In this document: positions 6,150-11,893 of the stretch, piece by piece
Layout: every line of letters starts with the position of its first letter
Position numbering within the stretch: the first letter of the stretch is position 1
Program-made: the position numbers and the translations under genes
Notes under the pieces: generated by a model
The model's input: the letters and a program-made list of their open reading frames with translations, nothing else
Databases searched by the model: none
Told to the model about the DNA's origin: nothing
Assembly (NCBI GenBank): GCA_030637065.1
Contig: DAOVVQ010000097.1
Location: 1-11,893 of the forward strand
Length of the DNA: 11,893 nucleotides
Source: Planctomycetota bacterium
GTDB lineage: Bacteria > Planctomycetota > Phycisphaerae > Sedimentisphaerales > Anaerohalosphaeraceae
Direction of reading: 5' to 3'

Positions 6150-7049
6150 GCAGCCGACGATCTCTTTTATGTTTGATACGCCTTTTTTGCGGCAATATTG
6201 GCCGATCCCTTCGATGATCGCCATCGCACAGTCCGGCTGGGCGAATGTCGCCGTTCCGACCGCTATTGTCGTCGCCCCAGCTATCATGAACTCCACTGCA
6301 TCCGACGCCGTCGCTATGCCGCCAAGGCCCATGATTGGGACCTGCCCGCCGACGGCCTGAAAAACGCGGTTTACGAGGTACACAGCCATCGGTTTTATCG
6401 CCGGGCCGCTAAGGCCCCCTGTGCGATTGGCCAGGACGGGCCGCTGGTCTTCAATATCGATTACCATCGCCGTGAAGGTATTTACCAGGCTGAGGGCATC
6501 TGCGCCGCCATTAACCGCAGCTTGCGCAGAAACCGCGATATCCGTCACAGCAGGCGTTAGCTTGACCATAAGCGGCTTATCGCCGCTGGCGGCCTTGACG
6601 GCCCTGGTGATCTCCTCGATCTGGGCGGGGTCAGTGCCGAAGGTGATCCCGCCGTGCTTAACATTAGGGCAGCTTATATTCAGCTCAAAACCGGATATGC
6701 CCTTCTCACCTGCCAGCCGCTCGACGACAGCTACATAATCGTCAATCGTCTCCCCTGCGACGTTTACGAATACCGCTGTTGAAAGCCCCTCGATCATGGG
6801 CAGCTTTTCCTCGACGAAGCAGTCGAGCCCGACATTTGCCAGCCCGATAGCATTTAGCATCCCCGAACTGGTCTCGACGATCCGCGGAGTCGGGTTGCCC
6901 TTGCGAGGCTTTAGCGTGATGCTCTTGGTGACGAAACCGCCCAAGGCGTTCATATCCAGAAAATCGGAAAGCTCATCGCCATATCCGCACGTCCCCGAAG
7001 CCAGGAACACCGGATTGGCGAGCCTTAGCCCCACGAAATCAACGCTCAT
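6141..7049 (-). CDS. pyrD: Dihydroorotate dehydrogenase, class 1B catalytic subunit PyrD
   Basis: PyrD oxidises dihydroorotate to orotate with FMN, the fourth step of pyrimidine synthesis; class 1B enzymes pass electrons through PyrK to NAD+. The protein has 302 residues, normal for the subfamily. Motifs: ASGTCGYGDE near 17-26, TKSITLKPRKGNPTPR (41-56), ELNISCPNVKHGG (122-134) with Cys127 as the catalytic base that marks class 1, VKLTPAVTD (162-170), NTFTAM (190-195), and the phosphate-binding GLGGIATASDA and GATTIAVGTA (241-267). I chose the ATG at 7049: it gives the family-typical N-terminus and follows the pyrK stop after one base (TGACATG), a coupling arrangement. The start 16 codons upstream would overlap pyrK and adds an unrelated tail. 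Confidence 0.96.
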   Translation of the reverse strand: MSVDFVGLRLANPVFLASGTCGYGDELSDFLDMNALGGFVTKSITLKPRKGNPTPRIVETSSGMLNAIGLANVGLDCFVEEKLPMIEGLSTAVFVNVAGETIDDYVAVVERLAGEKGISGFELNISCPNVKHGGITFGTDPAQIEEITRAVKAASGDKPLMVKLTPAVTDIAVSAQAAVNGGADALSLVNTFTAMVIDIEDQRPVLANRTGGLSGPAIKPMAVYLVNRVFQAVGGQVPIMGLGGIATASDAVEFMIAGATTIAVGTATFAQPDCAMAIIEGIGQYCRKKGVSNIKEIVGCLQ

Positions 7050-7050
7050 G

Positions 7051-8010
7051 TCATATATTTTGTCGTTTGCCACCGAATACCACATCCTTACTGTCAAATA
7101 CCGGCCCGTCCTTGCAGCAGAGCTTATAAACCGCGCCTTTGCTGCCCGCCTGTTTTACATCAACCGCGCAGCTTTGGCAAAGCCCGATCCCGCAGGCCAT
7201 CATCCGCTCCATGCTCACCTGGCAGTCGACGTTGTGTTTTTCCGCGACCTTGGCGACCTCAGCTAACATCGCCTCCGGGCCGCAACTGAAAATGACGATC
7301 TCGCTGGGGCGATACTTTGCGCCCGTCAGCCAATTCTCCAGGTGAACCGTCACAAAACCCTTCCTGCCGAAGGAGCCGTCATCGGTGGTGACGATCTGCT
7401 CGCCGGCGAAAGGGGCGAATTCTTCGATTATCGCGTCGTCTTTACCGTCCGGTTCGGTTGCAAAGGGAATGCTTTCGGCGTCGCGGGCTCCTGCTATGAC
7501 CGTTAGTGCGATATCGCCGTGGTTTTCCGAAAGGGATCGCGCCAGATGCTGCATCGGCGGCGCTCCCATACCACCGGCGACCAGCACAGCCGCCTTTTTC
7601 CCCTCCGGAACCGAAAAACCATTGCCCAGCGGCCCTAAAATGCTGACCGGATCGCCCTCTTTCAGCGTCGTCATCCGCACCGTCCCAGCCCCAAGTACGC
7701 AATACAGAAAATCCAGCCGAACGGAATCGGCGTTTTCGACCTCAATATCGCAGTAACTAAACGGCCTGCGGAGGATTATCTGCCGCTGAGCGACATCGGC
7801 GAGGCCGTCGGGTATTTGGTCGGCTGGGGGGACTGACAGGCTGGAAACCTGCAATTCCGCGAATTGACCGGGCTGGGTTTGGGCAAACAGGGCCGATCCG
7901 CTGCCCTGGATACGCAACTGTAAGCGATAAAAACGAGGCCTTATAGCTGCATTGCTCACTACGAGCCCTGTAGCTGACCCCCGTCGCCGTCTCGTGCAGG
8001 ATTTTGCCAT
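7051..8010 (-). CDS. pyrK: Dihydroorotate dehydrogenase electron-transfer subunit PyrK
   Basis: PyrK carries FAD and a [2Fe-2S] cluster and moves electrons from PyrD's FMN to NAD+. The 319-residue protein has the ferredoxin-reductase layout: FAD domain with ILRRPFSYC (residues 79-87) and ILGPLGNGF (124-132), NAD domain with LVAGGMGAPPM (143-153) and FSCGPEAMLAEV (241-252), and the C-terminal cluster domain with ERMMACGIGLCQSC and YKLCCKDGPVF. Likely ligands are Cys273, Cys278, Cys281 and Cys298 or Cys299; the doubled cysteine at the last site is unusual, since one is expected. It is longer than the common 250-280 residues because of an Arg-rich N-terminus and an insert near 52-74. ATG at 8010 with CAGGTAG about 5-7 nt upstream. 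Forms a two-gene unit with pyrD. Confidence 0.95.
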   Translation of the reverse strand: MAKSCTRRRRGSATGLVVSNAAIRPRFYRLQLRIQGSGSALFAQTQPGQFAELQVSSLSVPPADQIPDGLADVAQRQIILRRPFSYCDIEVENADSVRLDFLYCVLGAGTVRMTTLKEGDPVSILGPLGNGFSVPEGKKAAVLVAGGMGAPPMQHLARSLSENHGDIALTVIAGARDAESIPFATEPDGKDDAIIEEFAPFAGEQIVTTDDGSFGRKGFVTVHLENWLTGAKYRPSEIVIFSCGPEAMLAEVAKVAEKHNVDCQVSMERMMACGIGLCQSCAVDVKQAGSKGAVYKLCCKDGPVFDSKDVVFGGKRQNI

Positions 8011-8046
8011 AACTACCTGTATATCAAAGGTTTACGCTCGAAACGT

Positions 8047-8130
8047 CTATAAAAAAACTTCCGGAATGTTCATCCACTGACACTCCGGAAGTATGCCACG
8101 GCAAAAAAAGCCGCTAAATTCTCCAAACAT
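8047..8130 (-). CDS. Putative pyrKD leader peptide, 27 codons
   Basis: A short reading frame in the leader between the pyr promoter and pyrK. ATG at 8130, with AAAGG 6 nt before it, and TAG at 8049-8047. The peptide begins MFGEFSGFFCRGILPE and ends in IPEVFL; it is rich in Phe, Gly and Glu. Its codons run through a U7 tract and across the whole terminator hairpin, ending two bases after the terminal U-run. A ribosome close behind polymerase would prevent the hairpin forming. This copies the design of enterobacterial pyrBI, where low UTP makes polymerase pause and the ribosome catch up. Coding status is inferred from position, ribosome site and overlap; no homolog was checked. Confidence 0.55.
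   Translation of the reverse strand: MFGEFSGFFCRGILPECQWMNIPEVFL
8051..8092 (-). terminator. Attenuator-type intrinsic terminator before pyrK
   Basis: On the minus strand ACTTCCGGA (8092-8084) pairs perfectly with TCCGGAAGT (8065-8057); after one mismatch three further pairs (TGT with ACA) extend the stem. A T7 run at 8057-8051 follows directly. It lies downstream of the pyr promoter and 40 nt before the pyrK start. The upstream oxidoreductase gene already has its own terminator, so this one most likely regulates pyrKD. Confidence 0.75.
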
Positions 8131-8166
8131 GCAGGGCCTTTCAAAAAGATCCCAATCACATACTAA

Positions 8167-8195
8167 AGTATATCACCACCAACCCCCCCTGTCAA
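8167..8195 (-). promoter_or_regulatory. Strong sigma70-type promoter for pyrKD
   Basis: Perfect TTGACA -35 box at 8195-8190, 17-nt spacer, and TATACT -10 box (5 of 6) at 8172-8167 on the minus strand. The transcript would start near 8160, giving a leader of about 150 nt before pyrK. The spacer begins with a G7 run (8189-8183), so slippage would change the box spacing away from the optimal 17. Confidence 0.8.
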
Positions 8196-8230
8196 CTAAA
8201 CTCAAAAACAAATCAAACAAAATGGTAAAT

Positions 8231-8240
8231 AGTTATAACT
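8231..8240 (-). promoter_or_regulatory. Perfect 10-bp palindrome upstream of the pyr promoter
   Basis: AGTTATAACT stands about 35 bp before the -35 box, in a 130-bp AT-rich stretch between the oxidoreductase terminator and the pyr promoter. It could be an operator or chance; no extension of the palindrome is seen. Nothing else recognisable lies between 8196 and 8325. Confidence 0.2.
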
Positions 8241-8325
8241 CCTTTGTTGAAAAGACGTTATAGCCTTGCATGCCACAGAAACCCATACAAGCCTACACCA
8301 GCATAAAACCACAGCCCAGCAGTGC

Positions 8326-8356
8326 AAAAACAGCACATTTTCAGCAAAATGCGCTG
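8326..8356 (-). terminator. Intrinsic terminator of the second oxidoreductase gene
   Basis: Directly after the stop codon, CAGCGCATTTT pairs with AAAATGTGCTG (11 bp with one G-U pair) around a GCTG loop, followed by T5 on the minus strand (8330-8326). A textbook terminator that separates the oxidoreductase gene from the pyrimidine unit. Confidence 0.85.
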
Positions 8357-9715
8357 TTAGAAGCTGCGTGGGTTGGTTCGCAGGTATTTGTTTGCCTCCG
8401 GGACGTTTGTTACTCGCATGGCTTTGGCGTCGTATTCTATTCTTTTGCCCGAGCGGATCGCGAGGTTGCCTAATACCACGATCTCGGTGAGCTTGCCGGA
8501 ATACTCGAAATTGGACATTGCCGGCTCTCCGCCTTTGCAGGCGCGGACCCATTCTTCGACGTGGCCGGGTGAGCGGGGGATCGTTTTTTCCGGTCTGGTT
8601 TGCAGGAACGCTCGCATCTTCGTTTCCGGGAACATTCGCGGGCTCTCGCAGTACAGGTCCGCCATGATCGAGCCCTTATCGCCGACGATTAGCTGGCCGC
8701 CGTCGCTGGGCACCTTTCTGCCCGGCTCAAGCTCGGCTGGCCTGGGCGGCATTTTCCCGCCGTCGTACCAGGTCATCTTGACCGCGGGCCTCGATCCGCG
8801 TTTGGGGAACTGGTAGGTAATGATCGACCATTTCGGGATGGTCTCGTTATTGACGCTGCTGGTTTTGGCCTCGATCCAGTCGGGATAGCCCAACTCCAGA
8901 GCCCAGTAGCTGGCATCGATGATGTGGCAGCCCATATCGCCAAGAGCGCCCGTGCCGTAATCCCACCACGTACGCCACTTCTTGGGAGCATACGCCGGGT
9001 TATAGGGCCGCCACGGTGCGGTACCGAGCCACAGGTTCCAATCGAGACCTTCCGGGACAGCGGGCTCATCCTTCGGCCTGCCGCCACCGGCGTCGACACC
9101 CCAGCCGACAGCAGGACGGTTTGTCCACAGGTGGATCTCGCGGACCTCGCCGATAGCACCGGCTGCGATCCACTCTGAGAGTAGCCGCGGGCCTTCGCTG
9201 GCGTGGTGCTGATTGCCCATCTGCGTAGCTACCCCGTGAAGGCGGGCCGCCTCGGTCAATTGCCGCGTCTGCTCGACGGTGTGCGTAAGCGGCTTCTGGA
9301 CGAATACGTGCTTACCCATCCCGATCGCCATCATCGCCGCCGGGAAATGCGTATGGTCCGGCGTGCTGACGGTGACCGCGTCGATCTGGTCGTCCATCTC
9401 GACGAGCATCTTGCGATAATCTTTATACCGTTTAGCCTTCGGAAAGGCCTTGAGCACATCGCCAACCTTGGAGGGATTATCCTCGACATCGCACAGGGCG
9501 ACCACGTTTTCGCCGACCATCGCCATCGTATCGGAATGGCCCTTGCCGCCGATGCCGATACAGGCAACGTTCATCTTTTTGCCGGGTTTCAGCCGCCGCG
9601 GCCTGCGGATCGAACCGGTCTTCGCCGCGAAAATGCTGCTATAAGGTCCCATTGCCGCCAGCATCGCACTTACGCCAACGCCAGCCATAAATCTCCTCCG
9701 GGTAATGATCGTCAT
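8357..9715 (-). CDS. Tat-exported Gfo/Idh/MocA family oxidoreductase (copy A)
   Basis: NAD(P)-dependent sugar or polyol oxidoreductase family. The 452-residue protein begins with a Tat signal (TRRRFMAGV, then a hydrophobic stretch to about residue 31), so it probably folds with cofactor and is exported. The Rossmann domain has ACIGIGGKGH (51-60, GxGGxG), ALCDVE (73-78) and STPDHTHFP (117-125); Lys141 sits in HVFVQKP, the family EKP motif with Gln for Glu. The second domain carries GALGDMGCHIIDA (256-268), with Asp260 and His264 at the usual catalytic positions. The ATG at 9715 is chosen because GGAGG lies 7 nt upstream; an ATG ten codons earlier has none. Substrate unknown. A terminator follows at once. 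No convincing promoter seen beyond an isolated TATACT near 9750. Confidence 0.92.
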   Translation of the reverse strand: MTIITRRRFMAGVGVSAMLAAMGPYSSIFAAKTGSIRRPRRLKPGKKMNVACIGIGGKGHSDTMAMVGENVVALCDVEDNPSKVGDVLKAFPKAKRYKDYRKMLVEMDDQIDAVTVSTPDHTHFPAAMMAIGMGKHVFVQKPLTHTVEQTRQLTEAARLHGVATQMGNQHHASEGPRLLSEWIAAGAIGEVREIHLWTNRPAVGWGVDAGGGRPKDEPAVPEGLDWNLWLGTAPWRPYNPAYAPKKWRTWWDYGTGALGDMGCHIIDASYWALELGYPDWIEAKTSSVNNETIPKWSIITYQFPKRGSRPAVKMTWYDGGKMPPRPAELEPGRKVPSDGGQLIVGDKGSIMADLYCESPRMFPETKMRAFLQTRPEKTIPRSPGHVEEWVRACKGGEPAMSNFEYSGKLTEIVVLGNLAIRSGKRIEYDAKAMRVTNVPEANKYLRTNPRSF

Positions 9716-9761
9716 TCTAAAACCTCCAGATATTTTTAAGTTCATAGTATAGGAATTTGTA

Positions 9762-9993
9762 TTTTAGACAGGATTTACAGGATAAAACAGGATAGATTCA
9801 AAAAATCGTAACACTTTAGCCATGTGTCACATGCGATTTGTCATTCCCGCGCTCGCCGCGGCGGAGCGAGTCGCAGCCGGGAAGGCGGGAATCCAGCATG
9901 AAACAGCATCCGCCTTTGGCGGATTCCTGCCTTCTTGCATGTGGCTAAAATATTACAAGAAATCTTGTTAATCCTGTTATCCTGTCAAAAAAA
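9762..9993. repeat. Nested palindromic intergenic element (MITE- or REP-like)
   Basis: The 353-bp spacer 9716-10068 has no gene; most of it is this element. The outer left arm has three ACAGGAT units (9768, 9777, 9787) and the right arm three inverted units (ATCTTGT 9962, ATCCTGT 9971 and 9979), flanked by T4 and A7. The next layer is TTTAGCCA (9815-9822) against TGGCTAAA (9942-9949). Inside, ATTCCCGC (9843-9850) pairs with GCGGGAAT (9885-9892). GAAGGCGGGAATCC (9881-9894) can also pair with GGATTCCTGCCTTC (9921-9934), around a perfect TCCGCC-TTT-GGCGGA hairpin (9909-9923). Motifs like ATTCCCGC-GCGGGAATCC and ACAGGAT occur as dispersed repeats in many bacterial genomes. No transposase or target duplication is visible. 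Confidence 0.7.
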
Positions 9994-10009
9994 GTCCCGC
10001 CGACCTGTC

Positions 10010-10053
10010 TCGCCGTAGCCTTGGCGAAGGTGGAAGACGCCTGAATATATTCA
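10010..10053. repeat. Small hairpin and 12-bp palindrome beside the nested element
   Basis: TCGCC (10010-10014) pairs with GGCGA (10023-10027) around an 8-nt loop. TGAATATATTCA (10042-10053) is a perfect 12-bp palindrome just beyond the upstream oxidoreductase stop codon. The hairpin lacks an adjacent T-run on the minus strand, so I do not call it a terminator; a T7 run at 9993-9987 is too far away. Confidence 0.4.
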
Positions 10054-10068
10054 ATTTAACTGCAAATA

Positions 10069-11427
10069 CTAAAACTTGCGATACACCTTGTCGATGAGTT
10101 TATCCAGCTTGGGCATACCTCTAACGGTCATCTTTTCCGGGTCGAACGCTATCCGCTTACCGGCCCGGATGGCGAGGTTGCCTAACAGCACCACCTCGGT
10201 AAACGGCCCTGCGTAATCGAAGTTCGACGTCGTCTTGCCCTCGCCCTTACAGGCCCGGATCCACTCTACATAATGACCCGGCGAGCGAGGTATTGTTTTC
10301 GCTGGCGGGTTCTTCAACAGGTCCCTCATCTTCGTTTCCGGTATCAGCCGCGGACTCTCGCAGGAGGCGTCCGCCATGATGGTGCCCTTGTCGCCGACGA
10401 TTAGCTGGCCGCCCCCGCTGGACATCCTTCTGCCCTCCTCAAGCGCCGCTGGCCTTGCGGGCAGCTTGCCGCCGTCATACCAGGTAAGCGTCACCGGAGG
10501 CATCGAGCCTCTTTTCGGAAAGCGGTACTTAATGATCGACCATTTCGGGATCGTCTCATTGTTGACCGAACTCGTCTCAGCCTCGACCCACTTCGGGTAG
10601 CCCAGATCGAGCGCCAGGTAGCTGGCGTCCATGATATGACAGCCCATATCGCCCAGTGCCCCAGTGCCATAATCCCACCACGACCGCCACTTCTTCGGGA
10701 GATAAGCCGAATTATAAGGCCGCTTCGGCGCCGTGCCGAGCCACAGGTCCCAGTCCAGGGTGCCAGGCACCGGCTCGGTCTCTGCGGGCCGATCGCCGCC
10801 GGCGTCGACTCCCCAGCCGTAGTCGGGCCGATTCGTCCAGACGTGAACCTCGCGAACATCGCCGATCGCGCCGGCCTTAATCCACTCGCAGGCCAGGCGG
10901 ATGCCCTCGCTGGAATGATGCTGATTGCCCATCTGCGTTACAACACCGTGCTTGCGGGCCATGCGGGTAAGCTCCCTCGCCTCCCGGATCGTATGCGTCA
11001 GCGGCTTTTGGCAGTAGACATGCTTGCCCATCTCGATAGCCATCCTCGCCGCTGGGAAGTGCGTATGGTCCGGCGTACTGACGGTAACGGCGTCGATCTG
11101 CTCATCCATCTCGGTGAGCATCTTGCGATAGTCCGTATAGCGTTTGGCCTTGGGAAAGGCCTTGAGTACGGTGCCAACCTTGGAGAAGTTTTCCTCGACA
11201 TCGCACAAGGCAACCACATTTTCACCGACCATAGCCATAGTATCCTGATGACCCTTACCACCGACACCGATACAGGCAACATTAAGCTTCTTGCCGGGCT
11301 TGATCCTGCGAGGCCGGCGAACAGCCCCACCATCCGGCCTGAAATCCCAATCATAAAAACCAAGAGGCCCAAATGCCGCAGAAGCCTCAACCCCCTTCAT
11401 AAACGTTCTTCGAGTAATGAAATTCAT
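10069..11427 (-). CDS. Gfo/Idh/MocA family oxidoreductase (copy B)
   Basis: Paralog of the downstream copy: also 452 residues, aligning from end to end without gaps and sharing by eye roughly two thirds of residues. Rossmann motif ACIGVGGKGH (51-60), STPDHTHFP (117-125), HVYCQKP with Lys141 and Gln in place of the usual Glu, and GALGDMGCHIMDA with Asp260 and His264. The N-terminus has a twin-arginine motif (TRRTFMKGV), but the following region contains Glu14, then Asp26, Asp28 and Arg30, so the hydrophobic core is poor and no AxA site is seen; export is uncertain. ATG at 11427 with GGAGG about 8 nt upstream. It follows larC after 26 nt with no terminator, so co-transcription is possible. Substrate unknown. 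Confidence 0.92.
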   Translation of the reverse strand: MNFITRRTFMKGVEASAAFGPLGFYDWDFRPDGGAVRRPRRIKPGKKLNVACIGVGGKGHQDTMAMVGENVVALCDVEENFSKVGTVLKAFPKAKRYTDYRKMLTEMDEQIDAVTVSTPDHTHFPAARMAIEMGKHVYCQKPLTHTIREARELTRMARKHGVVTQMGNQHHSSEGIRLACEWIKAGAIGDVREVHVWTNRPDYGWGVDAGGDRPAETEPVPGTLDWDLWLGTAPKRPYNSAYLPKKWRSWWDYGTGALGDMGCHIMDASYLALDLGYPKWVEAETSSVNNETIPKWSIIKYRFPKRGSMPPVTLTWYDGGKLPARPAALEEGRRMSSGGGQLIVGDKGTIMADASCESPRLIPETKMRDLLKNPPAKTIPRSPGHYVEWIRACKGEGKTTSNFDYAGPFTEVVLLGNLAIRAGKRIAFDPEKMTVRGMPKLDKLIDKVYRKF

Positions 11428-11453
11428 TAAATTACCTCCATCGCGTTTTTGCT

Positions 11454-11893
11454 TTATTTTTTGCTCTGCTTATCGAAAGCAGTTATTGCCGCTTGGCGGA
11501 CTTGTTTTAGTGGGGCGCTGTGTTTTTTGGCTGCCTCTGCGCAGTCGGCGTATTCGGGCTTGGCTGTTACTGTTTTGCCGTTGAATGCGCCGGTTTTGAT
11601 TTTTATTGGGCCGAATTCGGTCTCTACGGTCACTATTTCGCGTTTAAGGATGCTCCGCTGGAGCAATTGTTTGCGGATGCCTAATGTCAGGCCCTCGGTG
11701 AAGATGATCTTTTCCATCTCCCCACTGTCACCTGGCTTGCAGATCACCGACAGCATCACAGCCGGACGGCTCTGCTTGGCCCCGGTCGCGGTCGTAAATA
11801 CGTCAAGGGCACCGGCACCCAATAGCCTGTCAACCACGAACCCGACAGTTTCGCCGGTGGCGTCGTCAACATTAGTCTCCAGCAGCGCAACGC
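11454..11893 (-). CDS. larC: Nickel-pincer cofactor insertion protein LarC, N-terminus cut off by window edge
   Basis: LarC (DUF111) inserts nickel, using CTP, into the pyridinium bisthiocarboxylate mononucleotide cofactor of lactate racemase and related LarA epimerases. The last 145 codons are present and open through the right edge. VALLETNVDDATGE, then LLGAGALDVFTTATGAKQSRPAVMLSVIC, match the family's LExNxDD and GALDV...RPxxxLxVLC blocks, and GIRKQLLQRSILKRE matches the conserved G(I/V)R-xxxxxR-LxRE segment. About 250 N-terminal residues lie outside. It may share a transcript with the oxidoreductase 26 nt downstream. An apparent start at 11837 is internal. Confidence 0.9.
   Translation of the reverse strand, partial: VALLETNVDDATGETVGFVVDRLLGAGALDVFTTATGAKQSRPAVMLSVICKPGDSGEMEKIIFTEGLTLGIRKQLLQRSILKREIVTVETEFGPIKIKTGAFNGKTVTAKPEYADCAEAAKKHSAPLKQVRQAAITAFDKQSKK

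Noticed and set aside
7050..7097. Longer PyrD starting at 7097
   Set aside because: Would overlap the pyrK end by 47 nt and add a non-family tail; ATG 7049 gives the typical class 1B N-terminus.
8011..8160. PyrR-binding antiterminator or known riboswitch in the pyr leader
   Set aside because: No PyrR-type conserved loop and no recognisable aptamer; the leader ORF plus terminator explains the layout better.
8202..8552. Minus-strand frame of 116 codons across the end of oxidoreductase copy A
   Set aside because: It overlaps the well-supported oxidoreductase in another frame, crosses its terminator, and has no family resemblance.
9762..9993. CRISPR array
   Set aside because: The repeated units are 7 bp, arranged as inverted arms, with no regular spacers and no cas genes.
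9762..10068. Insertion sequence remnant
   Set aside because: No transposase fragment in any frame and no visible target-site duplication; only a non-coding palindrome is supported.

Overview
The window is a run of bacterial genes that all lie on the minus strand, so transcription goes from high to low coordinates. It suggests a diderm bacterium with lipid A, a moderately high GC content and clear Shine-Dalgarno sites. Two Tat-targeted Gfo/Idh/MocA oxidoreductases with a QKP motif, LpxI-type lipid A synthesis, PyrK/PyrD and tandem heptamer intergenic repeats together point to the Planctomycetota, perhaps a Phycisphaerae-like lineage. That placement is inference; no rRNA gene is present.

Layout, in transcription order. 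(1) 11893-10069: the C-terminal part of larC (nickel-pincer cofactor insertion), then a Tat-signal Gfo/Idh/MocA oxidoreductase. (2) 10068-9716: a non-coding spacer with a large nested palindromic repeat element. (3) 9715-8357: a second Gfo/Idh/MocA oxidoreductase, exactly as long as the first (452 aa) and aligning without gaps, ended by a strong intrinsic terminator. (4) 8325-8011: the control region of the pyrimidine genes, with a near-consensus sigma70-type promoter, a 27-codon leader ORF with its own ribosome binding site, a U7 tract, and a terminator hairpin inside the end of the leader ORF. This resembles the UTP-sensitive attenuator of enterobacterial pyrBI. (5) 8010-6141: pyrK and pyrD, the two subunits of class 1B dihydroorotate dehydrogenase. 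(6) 6076-5459: an unrecognised 99-aa protein and a YggU/DUF167 protein, nearly touching, with a possible promoter of their own. (7) 5450-2779: an exported transglutaminase-like/TPR protein and an AsmA-like membrane-anchored protein. (8) 2770-1: a family 9 glycosyltransferase, then lpxD and lpxI, with a strong internal promoter directly before lpxD.

How the genes fit together: pyrK-pyrD form one pyrimidine synthesis unit, apparently controlled by attenuation. The genes from the TPR protein to lpxI make an envelope unit: acylation (LpxD) and pyrophosphate cleavage (LpxI) in lipid A synthesis, a sugar transferase probably acting on a surface glycolipid, and exported or membrane-anchored proteins. 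The two parts may be read as one long transcript, with extra promoters at about 6121-6149 and 1664-1691.

The most interesting signals are the pyrKD leader, the G-tracts in the pyr promoter spacer and in the glycosyltransferase gene, the 11-residue repeats at the end of the AsmA-like protein, and the nested palindrome between the two oxidoreductase genes. All assignments come from reading the sequence; no database search was run.
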